DNA of 64,000 nucleotides. Source: an uncultured Bacteroidia bacterium (GTDB lineage Bacteria; Bacteroidota; Bacteroidia; Bacteroidales; Prolixibacteraceae). The position numbers were made by a program, and so were the translations under genes. The notes under the pieces were generated by a model that was not told where the DNA came from, did not search any database, and saw only the letters and a program-made list of their open reading frames with translations. Below, in pieces: positions 36,514-45,950 of the stretch; within the stretch, counting starts at the first letter, position 1, and the number at the start of each line of letters is the position of its first letter. The DNA lies in assembly GCA_903897145.1 (NCBI GenBank), contig CAIUAN010000007.1, positions 18,827 to 82,826 of the forward strand, written 5' to 3'.

Positions 36514-38157
36514 ATGGAAAAGCCTAACCTATCCTATTTAATCAATTCAACCTTAATCATTTTACTTCTGATTTTGATAGCTCCATCTTCGTATGGACAA
36601 ACGACCAATCAAAAAGAGCTATCTTGGGATGAGCTAGCAGCTCAATACGAATGTCCGAAATGGTTCAGTGAAGGAAAATTTGGTATCTGGTGTCATTGGG
36701 GTCCTCAGTCGATGCCGCAGAGTGGAGGTGGCTGGTATGCTCGCCACATGTATATGGAAGATGTCAAAGGGGAAACATTTGGTAAGAATGCCTATTCATA
36801 TCACCTTAAAACCTATGGTCACCCCTCTGAATTTGGGTATAAAGATGTCATCAACCAATGGAAAGCAGAGAAATTCAATGCCGATTCGCTGCTTTATTTC
36901 TTCAAAGCCAACGGGGCAAAATTCTTTGTAACGACAGCAAATCATCACGATCATTTCGACCTATTTAAGTCGACTTATCATCCATGGAACTCCGTGAATA
37001 TGGGACCTAAGAAAGATATCGTAGGCGAATTTGAGAAGGCGACTAGAAAGCTAAAACTCCCCTTTGGTGTTACCTCACACGACAACAGATTTTGGACCTG
37101 GTGGCTTACGGCCTTTGGTGCCGATAAGTTCGGACCCAAAAAAGGGATCCCTTATGATGGCTACCTTACCAAAGCAGATGGAAAAGGCAAATGGTGGGAA
37201 GGCTATGATCCAGCAGACCTTTACGGACCTCCTCCATCCAAACGAACACCTGAGCTAGAGACCAAGATGAAGGAGAATTATTTGAAGCGTCATCTTGAGC
37301 TTATCGACAAATACAAGCCTGATTATTTTTATTATGATGCCTCTGATTTTAATTATGGCGACTATGGAAAACAGTTAACGACTCATCTATACAACAATAG
37401 CCTTAAGAAAAATGGGAAGATAGAAGCCATTCAAACCATTAAGCGTAAAATGCAAGGAACTGTTTACGATGTTGAGCAAGGAACGTGTAACACGATTCAA
37501 GATAAACCTTGGCAGTCGGAGATCTCATTTGGTGACTGGTTTTATATCGAAGATTCACACCGTCAGCATGATGCGCGTTCGATTACTCAGATGCTTGCCG
37601 ACGTAGTGAGTAAAAATGGGACTTTATTGCTAAATGTCGAGCTGCGCTCAGACGGATCAATACCGAAAACGCAACGTGAAGTAGTAGCCTATGTTGGTGA
37701 CTGGCTAAAAATTAATGGAGAAGCTATTTATGGGACTAAGCCATGGCATATTTTCAGAGCCGGATCCGGAGTTCAAAAAGAGGTAAAAAAAGGGGAACCT
37801 ATCGCCAATGCAGGTGCAGAAGCAGCAGCGAAAGCAGCTGAAGGCGAGCATTACAATGCACGCACGATTGATAGTAAACCATTTGCCAGTGACGAAGTTC
37901 GCTTTACTACAAAAGATAAGCTATTGTATGTTATTGTATTGGATCCAAAACCGGGAAGCTTAAAAGTTGTTCCTCTTGGAAGCAGCGCTCCAGTAAATCC
38001 AATCTCTATAAAATCGGTTCAGATCTTAGGGCTGTCAGCGGCTGTCAAATTTGAACAAAGTGCCAGTGAGCTAACAGTTGAAATTCCTGAGGAGATCAAT
38101 GATATCCCAAATGAATTTATTCAGAAGCTACCTTTAGTTCTTAAAATCAGTCAATAA
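36514..38157 (+). CDS. GH29 alpha-L-fucosidase
   Basis: A 547-aa secreted enzyme with a signal peptide (about 1-29). GH29 hallmarks are FGIWCHWGPQSMP (HWG at 61-63) and YFYYDAS with the candidate nucleophile D275. SKNGTLLLNVELRSDGSIP is the conserved strand end of the barrel. The C-terminal beta domain runs from about 440. It removes alpha-linked L-fucose, probably from side chains also attacked by the GH95 and GH78 enzymes encoded here. It overlaps no neighbour; GH78 starts 6 nt after its stop. Confidence 0.93.
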   Translation: MEKPNLSYLINSTLIILLLILIAPSSYGQTTNQKELSWDELAAQYECPKWFSEGKFGIWCHWGPQSMPQSGGGWYARHMYMEDVKGETFGKNAYSYHLKTYGHPSEFGYKDVINQWKAEKFNADSLLYFFKANGAKFFVTTANHHDHFDLFKSTYHPWNSVNMGPKKDIVGEFEKATRKLKLPFGVTSHDNRFWTWWLTAFGADKFGPKKGIPYDGYLTKADGKGKWWEGYDPADLYGPPPSKRTPELETKMKENYLKRHLELIDKYKPDYFYYDASDFNYGDYGKQLTTHLYNNSLKKNGKIEAIQTIKRKMQGTVYDVEQGTCNTIQDKPWQSEISFGDWFYIEDSHRQHDARSITQMLADVVSKNGTLLLNVELRSDGSIPKTQREVVAYVGDWLKINGEAIYGTKPWHIFRAGSGVQKEVKKGEPIANAGAEAAAKAAEGEHYNARTIDSKPFASDEVRFTTKDKLLYVIVLDPKPGSLKVVPLGSSAPVNPISIKSVQILGLSAAVKFEQSASELTVEIPEEINDIPNEFIQKLPLVLKISQ

Positions 38158-38163
38158 GATTTT

Positions 38164-40878
38164 ATGAAGGTACTCTCAACACTTTTCCTTTTATCGCTAG
38201 CGCTTTTTGCGTCAGGCATTCGTGTGCAGAACTTAAGATGCGAATACCTGATCAATCCGCAAGGCATCGATGCGCTACAACCGCGATTGAGTTGGGTCAT
38301 TGAGTCCGATCAACGAGGAGTGAAGCAAACTGCCTACCAGCTTCTCGTCTCAGCGTCTCTAGATAATTTATCAAAAGATCAAGGAGAGCTTTGGGATAGT
38401 GGAAAAAAGAATACAGATCAAAATACACAACTAACTTATGCAGGCGGACCGCTAAAATCAGGCATGGCCTATTTTTGGAAGGTACGCATCTGGGACTCGG
38501 AAGGTAAGATAAGCTCTTGGAGTAAGCCTGCTCAATGGAGTATGGGAATTATTGACCCAGCACAATGGCATGCGAAATGGATTGGCGTTCATCAGAATGA
38601 TTCATCAGAATTTGCTAAACCACGTTATATCCGAAAAGAGTTTACGGCCAACAAAACCATTCGTCGGGCAACGATCTATGCGACAGCGCTTGGCCTTTAC
38701 GAGTTGCACCTAAACGGACAACGGGTAGGGAACCAACTTTTAACTCCCGAATGGACAAACTATACCAAACGGGTACAGGTACAAACTTACGACATCACAA
38801 AGCAAGTCCAGAACGGAACAAATGCCTTGGGAGTTATTCTTGGTAACGGATGGTACAGTGGTGGCTGGCAAAAATGGAAAGGTAAGCTTGAAGCTATTTA
38901 TGGCAAAGAACCCCTACTTTTCGCACAACTTGACGTCGAATACACCAATGGCGAGCATCAGATCATCGGTACTGACGGCACTTGGGAAGGGACAGCGAAT
39001 GGACCGCTTCAGTTTGCGGGTATCTACGAAGGGGTAACCTATGATGCCAGAAAAGAGTCGAGTGGATGGGATAAACCTGGATTTAAATCTTCACAATGGA
39101 ACCCCGTTTCACTACCTCAACCTGGGATCGACTTTAAAGTTGGAAAGCTAGTCGGACAACGTGGTGATCCGATTCGAATAACACAAGAAATCAAACCCGT
39201 ATCTATTAGTGAACCCAAGCCAGGTATTTATGTTTTTGCCTTTGATCAGAATATCGTCGGTTGGTGTCGCTTTAAATTTCGCGGCCACGCCGGAGACACC
39301 CTGACATTTCAGCATGGAGAGATGCGAGAAACTAATGGCAGGGTATTTTTGGGTAACCTAACAGTCGTCAAAAAACATAGAATTCAACTAGATAAATATG
39401 TCCTTAAAAGTGATAAAGAGGAGACTTTTGAGCCCAACTTTACCTATCATGGGTTTCAATATGTTGAAGTAAAAGGATTAAAAGAGAAACCGACTTTAGA
39501 TTGCCTTACGGGACAAATATTTCATAGCGACTGTCCTGAAGTAGGCAAATTCACCTGCTCTGAACCCTTATTAAACAAGTTAGCTGAAAACATCCAATGG
39601 TCGCAAAGAGGCAACTACATGGGCATTCCTACTGATTGTCCTCAACGGAACGAACGGTGCGGATACACTGGCGATGCTCAGTTTTTTATGCGTGCAGCAG
39701 TCTACAACATGGATGTTGCGGCATTTTTTAGTCGGTGGCTAGTTGATGTATGTGAGGAAGCTCAGATGCCAGATGGTCATTTTGCCGATCATGCTCCAAC
39801 ATTTGGTCCTGGTGATGGTCCAAACATTGGGTGGTCGGATGCGGGGATAATCTGTCCATACGAGATCTACCAAACCTATGGTGACACCACCATTATTCGG
39901 GAACATTATGCCGCGATGAAACGAAATCTAGATTGGATCTCAGCACAAAGCACCAATTTTATTTATACCGGCAAGGTTGGAAATGGCGATTGGCTAAGTA
40001 ATGATGGCGGTGCAAGTAAAGAAGTTATCGGAACAGCCTATGCAGCATTCGATTATAAACTTATGGCCGAGATGGCTAATGCTATCGGAGAGACTAAAGA
40101 TGCTCTTGCCTTTAGTAACCAGTTCAAGAATATCAAGAGTGCCTTTATAAGAACTTATCTGGATAATGACGGACGGATACTAAACTGCAGTCAGAGTGGC
40201 TATGCGCTAGCCTTTACCATGGGATTAGTCCCTGAACCCTTAACGGAAAAGATGAGTCAATATTTTGTCGATGAGGTAAAACGCTTTGATTGGCATCCGC
40301 GCACTGGATTTATCGGCACCCCTCGCCTACTCCCTGGACTTCATATTGCGGGAAAAGATGAGGATGCTTACAAGACTTTGTTGACCAAAAGTGCCCCTTC
40401 GTGGCTTTACCCAGTATCCGTGGGTGCCACTACCATTTGGGAACGCTGGGATGCGTGGGACGGGGTAAATCCTCAAGGTGGCATGAATTCGCTGAATCAT
40501 TACTCTTTTGGAGCGGTAGGCGAATATCTGTATCGCATAATCGGAGGAATTAGTCAAGAAAATCCAGGCTACAAAAGCATCCGCATTGAGCCTATCATAA
40601 AAGATGGACTTACCCATGCGACCACATCCTATCGTTCCATTCAGGGAGAGATAGCCACAGCGTGGAAGGCCGAGGGAAAAAATCTAACTATTGACGTGAT
40701 AATTCCTGCAAATACCGATGCGTCGGTTTATATACCGACAAAAAATCCCAATTTGGTGACTGAATCTGGGAATAGCATGACTAATGCAAAAGGAGTCATC
40801 TTTATGAAATTCGAAAATAATAAAGCAATATATCGCATTGGATCAGGAAGATATCATTTCCAATCAACCATTCAATGA
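38164..40878 (+). CDS. GH78 alpha-L-rhamnosidase
   Basis: A 904-aa secreted enzyme. The N-terminal beta domains (Bac_rhamnosid_N-type) start with the fibronectin-like LRCEYLINPQGIDALQPRLSW, followed by GLYELHLNGQRVGNQLLTPEWT. The catalytic (alpha/alpha)6 domain begins near residue 455, with the GH78 signature PTDCPQRNERCGYTGDAQ, whose Asp and Glu residues are catalytic. A C-terminal beta-sandwich ends the protein. It cleaves terminal alpha-L-rhamnose. With the GH106-like protein the cluster has two candidate rhamnosidases. Confidence 0.94.
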   Translation: MKVLSTLFLLSLALFASGIRVQNLRCEYLINPQGIDALQPRLSWVIESDQRGVKQTAYQLLVSASLDNLSKDQGELWDSGKKNTDQNTQLTYAGGPLKSGMAYFWKVRIWDSEGKISSWSKPAQWSMGIIDPAQWHAKWIGVHQNDSSEFAKPRYIRKEFTANKTIRRATIYATALGLYELHLNGQRVGNQLLTPEWTNYTKRVQVQTYDITKQVQNGTNALGVILGNGWYSGGWQKWKGKLEAIYGKEPLLFAQLDVEYTNGEHQIIGTDGTWEGTANGPLQFAGIYEGVTYDARKESSGWDKPGFKSSQWNPVSLPQPGIDFKVGKLVGQRGDPIRITQEIKPVSISEPKPGIYVFAFDQNIVGWCRFKFRGHAGDTLTFQHGEMRETNGRVFLGNLTVVKKHRIQLDKYVLKSDKEETFEPNFTYHGFQYVEVKGLKEKPTLDCLTGQIFHSDCPEVGKFTCSEPLLNKLAENIQWSQRGNYMGIPTDCPQRNERCGYTGDAQFFMRAAVYNMDVAAFFSRWLVDVCEEAQMPDGHFADHAPTFGPGDGPNIGWSDAGIICPYEIYQTYGDTTIIREHYAAMKRNLDWISAQSTNFIYTGKVGNGDWLSNDGGASKEVIGTAYAAFDYKLMAEMANAIGETKDALAFSNQFKNIKSAFIRTYLDNDGRILNCSQSGYALAFTMGLVPEPLTEKMSQYFVDEVKRFDWHPRTGFIGTPRLLPGLHIAGKDEDAYKTLLTKSAPSWLYPVSVGATTIWERWDAWDGVNPQGGMNSLNHYSFGAVGEYLYRIIGGISQENPGYKSIRIEPIIKDGLTHATTSYRSIQGEIATAWKAEGKNLTIDVIIPANTDASVYIPTKNPNLVTESGNSMTNAKGVIFMKFENNKAIYRIGSGRYHFQSTIQ

Positions 40879-40944
40879 CCATAAACCCATTAAAATTATT
40901 AATCTATAAACTATCTGATCATTTAAATTAAATTTTTATTCAAC

Positions 40945-43353
40945 ATGAGAAAATTAGTACTTATGAGTTGCAAGGCTGTTCTTTTAGCTTTGATCGCTAT
41001 CCCTGTTATGGCTAAGCAGCCAAGCAAAGTTGGCAACGTACCCGCTGAAGCTATTGCTCCACCGGCAGAACCGATGAGTGTTTGGTTTATTCAACCAGCT
41101 AAATCATTTCATCAATCTACCGTATTAGGTAATGGCCGTCTTGGAGCTATGGATATGGGCGGGATCGATAAAGAACGGATCGCGCTTAATGAGTCATCAG
41201 TTTGGACCGGTGGAGCTTATGACGGAAACAATTACAATGCCTATAAATGTCTTCCCGAAGTGCGCAAAAATCTCTTCGCCGGCAATGTAGAAGCGGCACA
41301 ATTAGAGATGGCTAAAAATTTTAGTTACCCTGAAGGTGTAAGTGGATGGTCGACACGTGATCAATTTGGGACTTATCAAACCTTAGGTGATCTAACTTTA
41401 TTATTTAATGGAGCCGTGTTAACTCCAGCAGCTGGGACTAAACAGATCGAGCCTGACTACTCAGGTTACCGACGCGATCTGAACCTTATGCGCGGAGTTT
41501 CTCATACCGAATACACCCAAAATGGCATAAGCTACACGCGTGACTTAGTTGTCTCAAAACCAGATGAAGTTATCGCATTGAATCTTAAGGCAAACAAACC
41601 TGGATCACTTTCATTTACAGCCTCTCTATCTCGAAAAGAGGCAGCGACTACTCGGACAGAAAATGGTCTTCAGATTATAGAAGGTCAGCTAGCATTTGTA
41701 AAACCTGCTGGAGTTACTGCGGGTGAAGGAGTCCGTTATCAAGCTGTTTTAGGAATCTCTATCAAAGGAGGTAAAGCCACTGTTACCGAAGCTGGTTATA
41801 CCGTTGTCGGAGCCGATGAAGCAACTTTAATTGTTAGTGCAGGAACAGATCTTTATCATAAAGATTACATCGCTTTAGCTCATCAACGAGTAAGCAGCGC
41901 ATTGGTTAAACCCTTTCAAACGATATTAAACGATGTTGCTGCTGACCATGGTTCATTTATGAATCGTTGTCATATCACCCTTCCACAGGGTGCAAACTCG
42001 AAGCTTCCAACGCCTGATCGCGTTCGTCTAGCACAGACCATCTCTGATCCTGCTTTAGCAGCCTTATACTTCCAATTTGGTCGCCATTTAATGGTCTCAG
42101 GATCACGACCTGATTCTCAACTTCCAACGAACCTTCAAGGTATTTGGGCCGAAGAGTATGACACCCCGTGGCGTGGCGATTTCCATAGTAACATTAACTT
42201 GCAGATGAATTACTGGCCAGCTGAAGTGGCGAACTTATCAGACTGCCATCTTCCATTGATGCGTTTCATGGAAGGTGTTGCAGTAGAAGGGGCAAAAACA
42301 GCAAAAGCCTATTACAATGCACCAGGATGGATGGCCAATCACACACAAAACCCTTGGTTCGACACATCACCTAGTAACTTAGGCGCTTGCGTAGGTCCAA
42401 CCTGTGGAGCCTGGTTAGCACAACATATCTCAACTCATTATGCATTCACTCAAGACAAAGAGTTTTTGAAAAAATACTATCCTCTTATGCGAGGAGCGAG
42501 CGAATTTTGCCAAGCCGTATTGGTTGAAGATCCAAAAACTAAATTATTAGTTACGGCACCATCTAACTCACCAGAAAACGGTTATCGTTATACCGATAGT
42601 GAAGGCAAAAGTCAAATAACATCATTCTGCATTGGCTCTACGTTTGACTTACAGATCATTCGTGGATTGTTTGCAGCCACAGCTGATGCAGCTCGATCAC
42701 TTGGCATCGATGAAAATTTCGCCAAAGGGTTAGATGATTCAAGAGTTCGATTAAAACCTACTCAAGTGAATAAAGAGGGCCGTATTATGGAGTGGCAAGA
42801 AGATTTTGAAGAGACCGATCCTCACCATCGTCACTCGTCACATCTTTGGGGACTTTATCCAGGAACCGAGATCAATCCTCAGGTACCTGTTTTGTTTAAA
42901 GGTGCAAGACTAGCTCTTGAGCGTCGTGGTGATGCCTCAACAGGTTGGTCGATGGCATGGAAAGCGAATTTCTGGGCTCGTATGCAAGATGGCGATCATG
43001 CTAATAAATTAGTAGAAATGCTAATTGGAAGAGGTGCAGGAAATTTATTTTGCTTACACGCTCCATTCCAGATCGATGGTAATTTTGGAGGTTGCTCGGC
43101 CATTGCAGAGATGTTGATTCAGAGTCATGAGAAGACTGCTGATGGACAACCAATCATCCGTTTTCTTCCTTCCTTACCAACAGCTTGGGGCAGCGGTTCA
43201 GTGAAAGGACTAAAAGCAAGAGGAAACTTCATCGTAAGTCTTGAATGGAAAGATGGCAAAGTGATCAATTACAAGGTTACCTCTGAAACACCACGTAAAG
43301 TGACCATTATCGTTAATGGCGAAACGAAAAATATTCAAGCAAAAAAAGCATAA
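40945..43353 (+). CDS. GH95 family alpha-L-fucosidase or alpha-L-galactosidase
   Basis: An 802-aa secreted enzyme with a signal peptide (about 1-23). Family segments: [20 protein letters not shown] with [29 protein letters not shown] with [17 protein letters not shown] in the catalytic helical domain, [14 protein letters not shown], and [15 protein letters not shown] near the C-terminus. GH95 enzymes act by inversion on alpha-1,2-fucosyl or L-galactosyl ends. A strong hairpin follows its stop. Confidence 0.94.
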   Translation: MRKLVLMSCKAVLLALIAIPVMAKQPSKVGNVPAEAIAPPAEPMSVWFIQPAKSFHQSTVLGNGRLGAMDMGGIDKERIALNESSVWTGGAYDGNNYNAYKCLPEVRKNLFAGNVEAAQLEMAKNFSYPEGVSGWSTRDQFGTYQTLGDLTLLFNGAVLTPAAGTKQIEPDYSGYRRDLNLMRGVSHTEYTQNGISYTRDLVVSKPDEVIALNLKANKPGSLSFTASLSRKEAATTRTENGLQIIEGQLAFVKPAGVTAGEGVRYQAVLGISIKGGKATVTEAGYTVVGADEATLIVSAGTDLYHKDYIALAHQRVSSALVKPFQTILNDVAADHGSFMNRCHITLPQGANSKLPTPDRVRLAQTISDPALAALYFQFGRHLMVSGSRPDSQLPTNLQGIWAEEYDTPWRGDFHSNINLQMNYWPAEVANLSDCHLPLMRFMEGVAVEGAKTAKAYYNAPGWMANHTQNPWFDTSPSNLGACVGPTCGAWLAQHISTHYAFTQDKEFLKKYYPLMRGASEFCQAVLVEDPKTKLLVTAPSNSPENGYRYTDSEGKSQITSFCIGSTFDLQIIRGLFAATADAARSLGIDENFAKGLDDSRVRLKPTQVNKEGRIMEWQEDFEETDPHHRHSSHLWGLYPGTEINPQVPVLFKGARLALERRGDASTGWSMAWKANFWARMQDGDHANKLVEMLIGRGAGNLFCLHAPFQIDGNFGGCSAIAEMLIQSHEKTADGQPIIRFLPSLPTAWGSGSVKGLKARGNFIVSLEWKDGKVINYKVTSETPRKVTIIVNGETKNIQAKKA

Positions 43354-43362
43354 GTACATCGT

Positions 43363-43394
43363 AGTGGATTTCGCTCACCTAGGCGAAATCCACT
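43363..43394 (+). terminator. Perfect 12-bp hairpin between GH95 and GH2 genes
   Basis: AGTGGATTTCGC (43363-43374) pairs with GCGAAATCCACT (43383-43394) around an 8-nt loop, 10 nt after the GH95 stop. As with the other hairpins of the cluster, no T run follows. Confidence 0.7.
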
Positions 43395-43460
43395 GCAAAT
43401 GCCTAACCTAAATAACCTTCATCGCAAATATTAATCTGAAATTTTCTAAAAACTAACACA

Positions 43461-45266
43461 ATGAAAAGAATTCTAACCTTATCAGCGATTCTACTAGTGA
43501 GCTTTATAACTGCTTATGGAGCATCGTCTGATACACCTAGACCGGAATATCCAAGACCTCAATTCGAACGAGCTGAGTGGATCAATCTGAATGGTACCTG
43601 GAGCTACACCTTCGACTTTAGCAAATCTGGAGCAGAGAAAAACTTCCAAAATTCAGACGGTTTTAATGATAAGATAACCGTACCATTTTGCCCTGAAAGC
43701 AAGTTGTCAGGTGTAAAATACACCGATTTTATTGAGGCAATGTGGTACCAACGGAAACTTGATATCCCAGCAGCTTGGAGTGGCAAAAGAGTAATTCTTC
43801 ACTTTGGCGCAGTCGATTACCAAAGCACACTCTACATCGATGGAAAGCTTGTCGGAATGCATTATGGAGGTACTTCTTCATTTGAATATGATATCACCAA
43901 ATACATCGTATCTGGACAACAGCAGAACTTGGTTTTAGGTATTGTTGACAATTTGCGATCGAATGAGCAACCTGGGGGCAAACAATGTTCTAACTTGAAA
44001 TCTGCAGGATGCAGCTATACTCGGACAACAGGAATTTGGCAAACGGTATGGTTAGAAGCCGTAGCGAAAAATGGTCTTAAAAACTGCTTTGTCCTTCCTG
44101 ACCTTGACAACTCAAAGTTCTCCTTTCAACCTAATTTCTATGGTTTGGAGCGCGGAATGAAACTAAAAATCAAAGTTCTTGATGGGACAAAGATTGTTGG
44201 ACAGCAAGAAATGGCTGCCGCACAAAATATCCCATGTAATATTTCAATTAAAAATCCAAAGACTTGGTCTCCAGAGTCTCCGTTTTTGTACGATGTTGTC
44301 TATCAAGTTCTAGACAAACAAAATGTTGTGATCGATGAAGTAAAAGGGTATGCGGGCATGCGTAAGATCCATATCGAAGGGAATAAACTTTACTTAAACA
44401 ACCAACCGATCTTCTTAAGATTCGTCCTTGATCAAGGCTTCTACCCGGATGGAATTTGGACAGCTCCTACCGATGAAGCGTTAAAACACGATATTCAGAT
44501 GTCGATGGAGGCAGGATTTAATGGTGCTCGTCTGCACCAAAAAGTCTTTGAGGAACGTTTTCACTACTGGGCCGACAAGCTAGGTTACCTAACTTGGGGA
44601 GAATCATCTAGCTGGGGTATTAACAACTCTAGCATTGAGTCAGCTCGAAACTTCTTAAGCGAATGGAATGAGATTGTTCTACGTGACAGAAACTTCCCAT
44701 CTATCATTGGGTGGACTCCATTTAATGAAACGGGTGGAAGTGTTCAGCATAACCGCATGCTTTCGGACGTTGTGAATGCGACCAAGATGATTGATCCAAC
44801 CAGGCCAGTCAATGATGCAAGTGGATATTTCCATGTCATGACCGATTTATATACGGCTCATAACTACGAACAAAATCCAGAGTCGTTAAAAACCCAATTA
44901 ACTCCAACACAAAAGACACCGGTATTTAATAACAACCAGAAACAAGCTCCCTATGAAGGTCAGCCATATTTCCTAGACGAGTATGGAGGGATTAAATGGG
45001 TAGCCGGACAAGCGTTTGCTGAAAACACGTGGGGATATGGCCAAGGTCCGAAAACATTAGACGAGCTATACGACAGACTAGAAAAACTTACCGATGTAAT
45101 CTTGGATACAGAGTATATGTCAGGTTATTGCTACACACAACTTACCGATGTGGAGCAAGAACAAAATGGCGTATACAACTACGACCGGACTAAAAAATTC
45201 GACATGACTAGAATACATAAAATATTCAGCAAACAACCTGCTTCATTTTCTAATCATTCAAAGTAA
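43461..45266 (+). CDS. GH2 family glycoside hydrolase (beta-galactosidase/beta-glucuronidase-like)
   Basis: A 601-aa secreted enzyme with a signal peptide (about 1-20). The sugar-binding jelly roll starts with RAEWINLNGTWSYTFDF, then an Ig-like domain, then a TIM barrel. The acid/base is probably E423 in WTPFNETGG and the nucleophile E507 in FLDEYGG. At about 600 aa it is the compact GH2 form without extra C-terminal domains. Exact sugar specificity cannot be read from sequence. It is the last complete gene of the plus-strand cluster. Confidence 0.92.
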   Translation: MKRILTLSAILLVSFITAYGASSDTPRPEYPRPQFERAEWINLNGTWSYTFDFSKSGAEKNFQNSDGFNDKITVPFCPESKLSGVKYTDFIEAMWYQRKLDIPAAWSGKRVILHFGAVDYQSTLYIDGKLVGMHYGGTSSFEYDITKYIVSGQQQNLVLGIVDNLRSNEQPGGKQCSNLKSAGCSYTRTTGIWQTVWLEAVAKNGLKNCFVLPDLDNSKFSFQPNFYGLERGMKLKIKVLDGTKIVGQQEMAAAQNIPCNISIKNPKTWSPESPFLYDVVYQVLDKQNVVIDEVKGYAGMRKIHIEGNKLYLNNQPIFLRFVLDQGFYPDGIWTAPTDEALKHDIQMSMEAGFNGARLHQKVFEERFHYWADKLGYLTWGESSSWGINNSSIESARNFLSEWNEIVLRDRNFPSIIGWTPFNETGGSVQHNRMLSDVVNATKMIDPTRPVNDASGYFHVMTDLYTAHNYEQNPESLKTQLTPTQKTPVFNNNQKQAPYEGQPYFLDEYGGIKWVAGQAFAENTWGYGQGPKTLDELYDRLEKLTDVILDTEYMSGYCYTQLTDVEQEQNGVYNYDRTKKFDMTRIHKIFSKQPASFSNHSK

Positions 45267-45290
45267 ATACAAAACATAATACCAACTTTT

Positions 45291-45332
45291 TCTAGACCTT
45301 GGATCTAAGCGAAATCTTATCCAAGGTCTAGA
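45291..45332 (+). terminator. Perfect 14-bp hairpin after the GH2 gene
   Basis: TCTAGACCTTGGAT (45291-45304) pairs with ATCCAAGGTCTAGA (45319-45332) around a 14-nt loop that can pair further with one bulge. It is 25 nt after the GH2 stop and likely ends the plus-strand cluster transcript or stabilises it. Confidence 0.72.
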
Positions 45333-45349
45333 TTAATCTAACCTAAGAC

Positions 45350-45511
45350 ATGAAAATCCTTTCCCTACTAGCTATCTTCTGCCTATTTTGCCACTCTGGT
45401 TATAGTCAAATGAAGTCAACTGAAACTATTCCGTTGCCTGAACACCGATTAGTCCTTCGCGATCCCAAGGCAATCCAGCCTCTACGATTAATTGATTCTT
45501 TCCTGGCTTAA
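45350..45511 (+). pseudogene. 5' remnant of a secreted-protein gene (signal peptide only)
   Basis: A 53-codon frame. The first 20 residues are a convincing signal peptide (MKILSLLAIFCLF, then HSGYSQ). After about residue 25 the frame runs antisense into the fragment at 45426-45914 and meets a stop. It looks like the surviving start of a further secreted enzyme in the plus-strand cluster, whose body has been lost. The family cannot be told from what is left. Confidence 0.6.
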
Positions 45512-45914
45512 CCGGTGTGACTAAGATAAGCTGATCATCGCCATCCACGGCACTTTGAATCTCTAGAACCTCGTCTTTAAATTTAACCTCTACACTGGTG
45601 TAACTGCCATCATCAGATCGCAAACCTGGACGAACCTCCTCTGGGCGAGGAAGAGATTTTGAACCCTTATACATCTCTCTGAGAAATCCAGTCTCCCATA
45701 AACCTGGACGAGCCACACAGAGATTGATCGAGAAACCCTCTGGTAAGAGCACATGTGAGGTAAAGCTATGATTATACCAAGTGTTCCATCCCTTACATAA
45801 ACGCTTTTGCAAATCGCGGTACTCTGGTGTTCTAATTGCACGAGAAACCGGTTGTGAAAATCCTACGCTGAAAAAAACAACGATAAATGCAAACAAGAAT
45901 CCTAACTTTTTCAT
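45426..45914 (-). pseudogene. N-terminal fragment of an MGH1-like (GH63-related) glycoside hydrolase
   Basis: 162 aa are left of an enzyme normally several times longer. A signal peptide (about 1-21) is followed by the family opening, RDLQKRLCKGWNTWYNHSF with SHVLLPEGFSINL, and YDGSYT-like SDDGSYTSVEVKF. The frame stops at 45426, before the catalytic (alpha/alpha)6 barrel. The start at 45914 gives the signal peptide directly; the frame is open to 45947. It lies last on the minus-strand block, after GH3. The truncated end meets the plus-strand remnant, implying a deletion or inversion. Confidence 0.78.
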
Positions 45915-45950
45915 CTTTAAGGTTTCTAAGTATGACATTAAATGCATCGG

